From contig JAUYVI010000004.1 of the NCBI GenBank assembly GCA_030715195.1, positions 1 through 64,000 on the forward strand: 64,000 nt of DNA. Direction: 5' to 3'. Source of the DNA: Dongia sedimenti (GTDB taxonomy: Bacteria; Pseudomonadota; Alphaproteobacteria; Dongiales; Dongiaceae). Of this stretch, positions 62,863-64,000 are shown in pieces (the stretch's first letter is position 1; each line of letters starts with the position of its first letter). The notes below the pieces were generated by a model. The model was not told where the DNA came from, searched no databases, and saw only the letters and a program-made list of their open reading frames with translations. A program made the translations under genes and the position numbers.

Positions 62863-63488
62863 TCCGGTACCGCCGCCTGCGGCAGCAGCGACACGTTCAT
62901 CCGCTCGATCGAGATCTTGCCCTGCGCATCGAGCCGGAACAGATGCGCGCTGTCGGGCTTCAGCTTCACCGGCGGCTTGCCGAGCATCGCCCAGCCGGTC
63001 GCCAGCGAGAGCAGCGCGCGCAGCACCGCCTTGTGCGTGACGATCACGGTCGGCGCGCCCACCGCCGCGATCTCCGTCAGCAGCGGTTGCAGCCGCGCCT
63101 GCACCTGGCGTGGGGTCTCGCCGCCGGGCGCGCTGAAATCGAGGCCGAGGCGCTCGCGCGCTTCCGCCTCGGCGCCCGGCTCCGCGCGCAATTCGGCGAG
63201 GGACTTCCCCTCCCAGCTCCCGAAATCCATCTCCATCAGGCGCGGATCGAGCGCGATATCACGGCCGGGAAACAGCAGCCGCGCGGTTTCCTGTGCGCGC
63301 TTCAGCGGGCTCGCCAGCAGGCGATACGCCGTCCAGGCGGCATCCGCGCGCCACACTCTCGCCGCGGCGATGCCTTCGATGCTGAGCGCGATGTCGGTGC
63401 GGCCCTGCAATCGCCGCGCTTGATTCCATTCGGTCGGCGCGTGACGGATCGCGACCAGCGGCAGGCCCGCTTCGACCGGCGCGGTCAT
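62859..63488 (-). CDS. Histidine phosphatase family protein
   Basis: A 209-residue member of the phosphoglycerate-mutase-like superfamily. The nucleophile is in VAIRHAPTEWNQARRLQGRTDIALS, the Arg in LLASPLKRAQETARLLFPG, and the second His in TVIVTHKAVLRALLSLA. It resembles alpha-ribazole and sugar-phosphate phosphatases. It is placed between two glycosyltransferases with stop/start overlaps on both sides, so a sugar-phosphate substrate is plausible. Confidence 0.9.
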   Translation of the reverse strand: MTAPVEAGLPLVAIRHAPTEWNQARRLQGRTDIALSIEGIAAARVWRADAAWTAYRLLASPLKRAQETARLLFPGRDIALDPRLMEMDFGSWEGKSLAELRAEPGAEAEARERLGLDFSAPGGETPRQVQARLQPLLTEIAAVGAPTVIVTHKAVLRALLSLATGWAMLGKPPVKLKPDSAHLFRLDAQGKISIERMNVSLLPQAAVPE

Positions 63489-64000
63489 TGTCCGATCGTC
63501 TTCTGGATGCTCGCGACCAGCTTGCGCGCCGCGCCGCCGATGTCGTGCTTGGCGAGCGCATTCTCCCGCGCCGCCTGGCCGATCGCCGCGAGATCGGCAT
63601 CCAGCGCGAAATCGACATCGGCGCTGAACGCCGTGGCGTCGCCGGGCTTGGAGAGCCAGCCGGTCTTGCCGTCGACGATGATCGCCGGCACGCCGCCCCA
63701 AGCGCCCGCCACCACGGGCAAGCCGCAGGCCTGGGCCTCCAGCAGCGCCATGCCGAAGGCTTCGTTGACGGCGGGCCAGACGCAGAGATCGGCGGCGGCG
63801 GCGATCTCCGGCAGTTTCTCGCGCGGCTGCGCGCCGAGCAGGAACACGCCGCCCGCGACCGGCTTGAACGCGCGCTCGACATCGGCACGCGCCTCGCCGT
63901 CGCCGACGATCAGCAGCTGCCAAGGCCGGTCGAGGTGCTGCAGCGCCTCGGCCAGGAGTTTGTAGGAGGCGAGCTTGTCGCCCTTGCGCATCATCCCGAC
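63485..64000 (-). CDS. Glycosyltransferase family 4, C-terminal part (runs off the window)
   Basis: The last 171 residues of a GT4-type glycosyltransferase; the N-terminal domain lies beyond the window. The donor-binding signature is visible: LLIVGDGEARADVE, FLLGAQPREKLPEIAAAADLCVWPAVNEAFGMALLEAQACGLPVVA, with the E-x7-E pair that holds the nucleotide sugar. The stop overlaps the phosphatase ATG. An ATG near the edge at 63994 is internal, not the start. Confidence 0.9.
   Translation of the reverse strand, partial: VGMMRKGDKLASYKLLAEALQHLDRPWQLLIVGDGEARADVERAFKPVAGGVFLLGAQPREKLPEIAAAADLCVWPAVNEAFGMALLEAQACGLPVVAGAWGGVPAIIVDGKTGWLSKPGDATAFSADVDFALDADLAAIGQAARENALAKHDIGGAARKLVASIQKTIGQ

Noticed and set aside
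61747-63423. 558-codon plus-strand open frame opposite the glycosyltransferase and phosphatase genes
   Set aside because: Antisense shadow; the minus-strand reading contains catalytic motifs of three enzyme families.

Overview
The window is GC-rich, densely packed bacterial DNA from an alphaproteobacterium, most likely of a Rhodospirillales-type lineage. The main evidence is gene order: rho, hemJ, hemH, hemE, a non-coding gap, a PEP-synthase/PPDK regulator, maf, aroE, coaE, murI, dnaQ and secB, then fxsA, a Tim44-domain gene, mltA, smr, hslUV and hisBHAFE. This is the neighbourhood of the chromosomal replication origin described in Caulobacter and Rickettsia. I saw no rRNA, tRNA, CRISPR array, insertion sequence or phage gene.

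Layout. 1-12.8 kb is mixed accessory and housekeeping DNA: a LysE exporter, a TfoX C-terminal domain protein, OmpW, an MttB-family methyltransferase, a vapBC toxin-antitoxin pair with a long palindromic operator, a DUF255 protein, two tandem Pal-like lipoproteins, an FMN riboswitch with ribB, and a three-gene exported operon behind an FNR/FixK-type promoter. 12.8-21.1 kb holds a PotABCD-like ABC transporter. It is flanked by two paralogous pairs, each a cysteine-free sulfite-oxidase-fold periplasmic protein followed by a membrane histidine kinase. 21.2-26.6 kb is rho-(membrane protein)-hemJ-hemH-hemE. 26.6-27.04 kb is the predicted oriC.

27.0-40.5 kb is the right-hand origin-proximal cluster, with a lutABC lactate-oxidation operon set between mltA and smr. 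40.6-48.5 kb carries uppP, a lower-GC SGNH-hydrolase-like gene, hslUV and hisBHAFE. 48.6-52.8 kb carries a fused NitT/TauT-type permease with its ATPase, then HIT and GST genes. 52.8-64 kb is almost all minus strand: two tandem cysteine-containing lipoproteins, a second LysE exporter, an oligopeptide/oligosaccharide ABC transporter, and a glycan-type module of two glycosyltransferases, a histidine phosphatase and a polysaccharide deacetylase-like protein. Most of these genes overlap by ATGA or GTGA.

How the genes work together. Genes left of the origin gap run leftward and genes right of it run rightward, which fits leading-strand transcription from oriC. Short stop/start overlaps show heavy translational coupling. 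Coordinates of starts were chosen from Shine-Dalgarno (SD) spacing and family N-termini, and alternatives are given where they matter. Functions are inferred from motifs read by eye; no database search was run.
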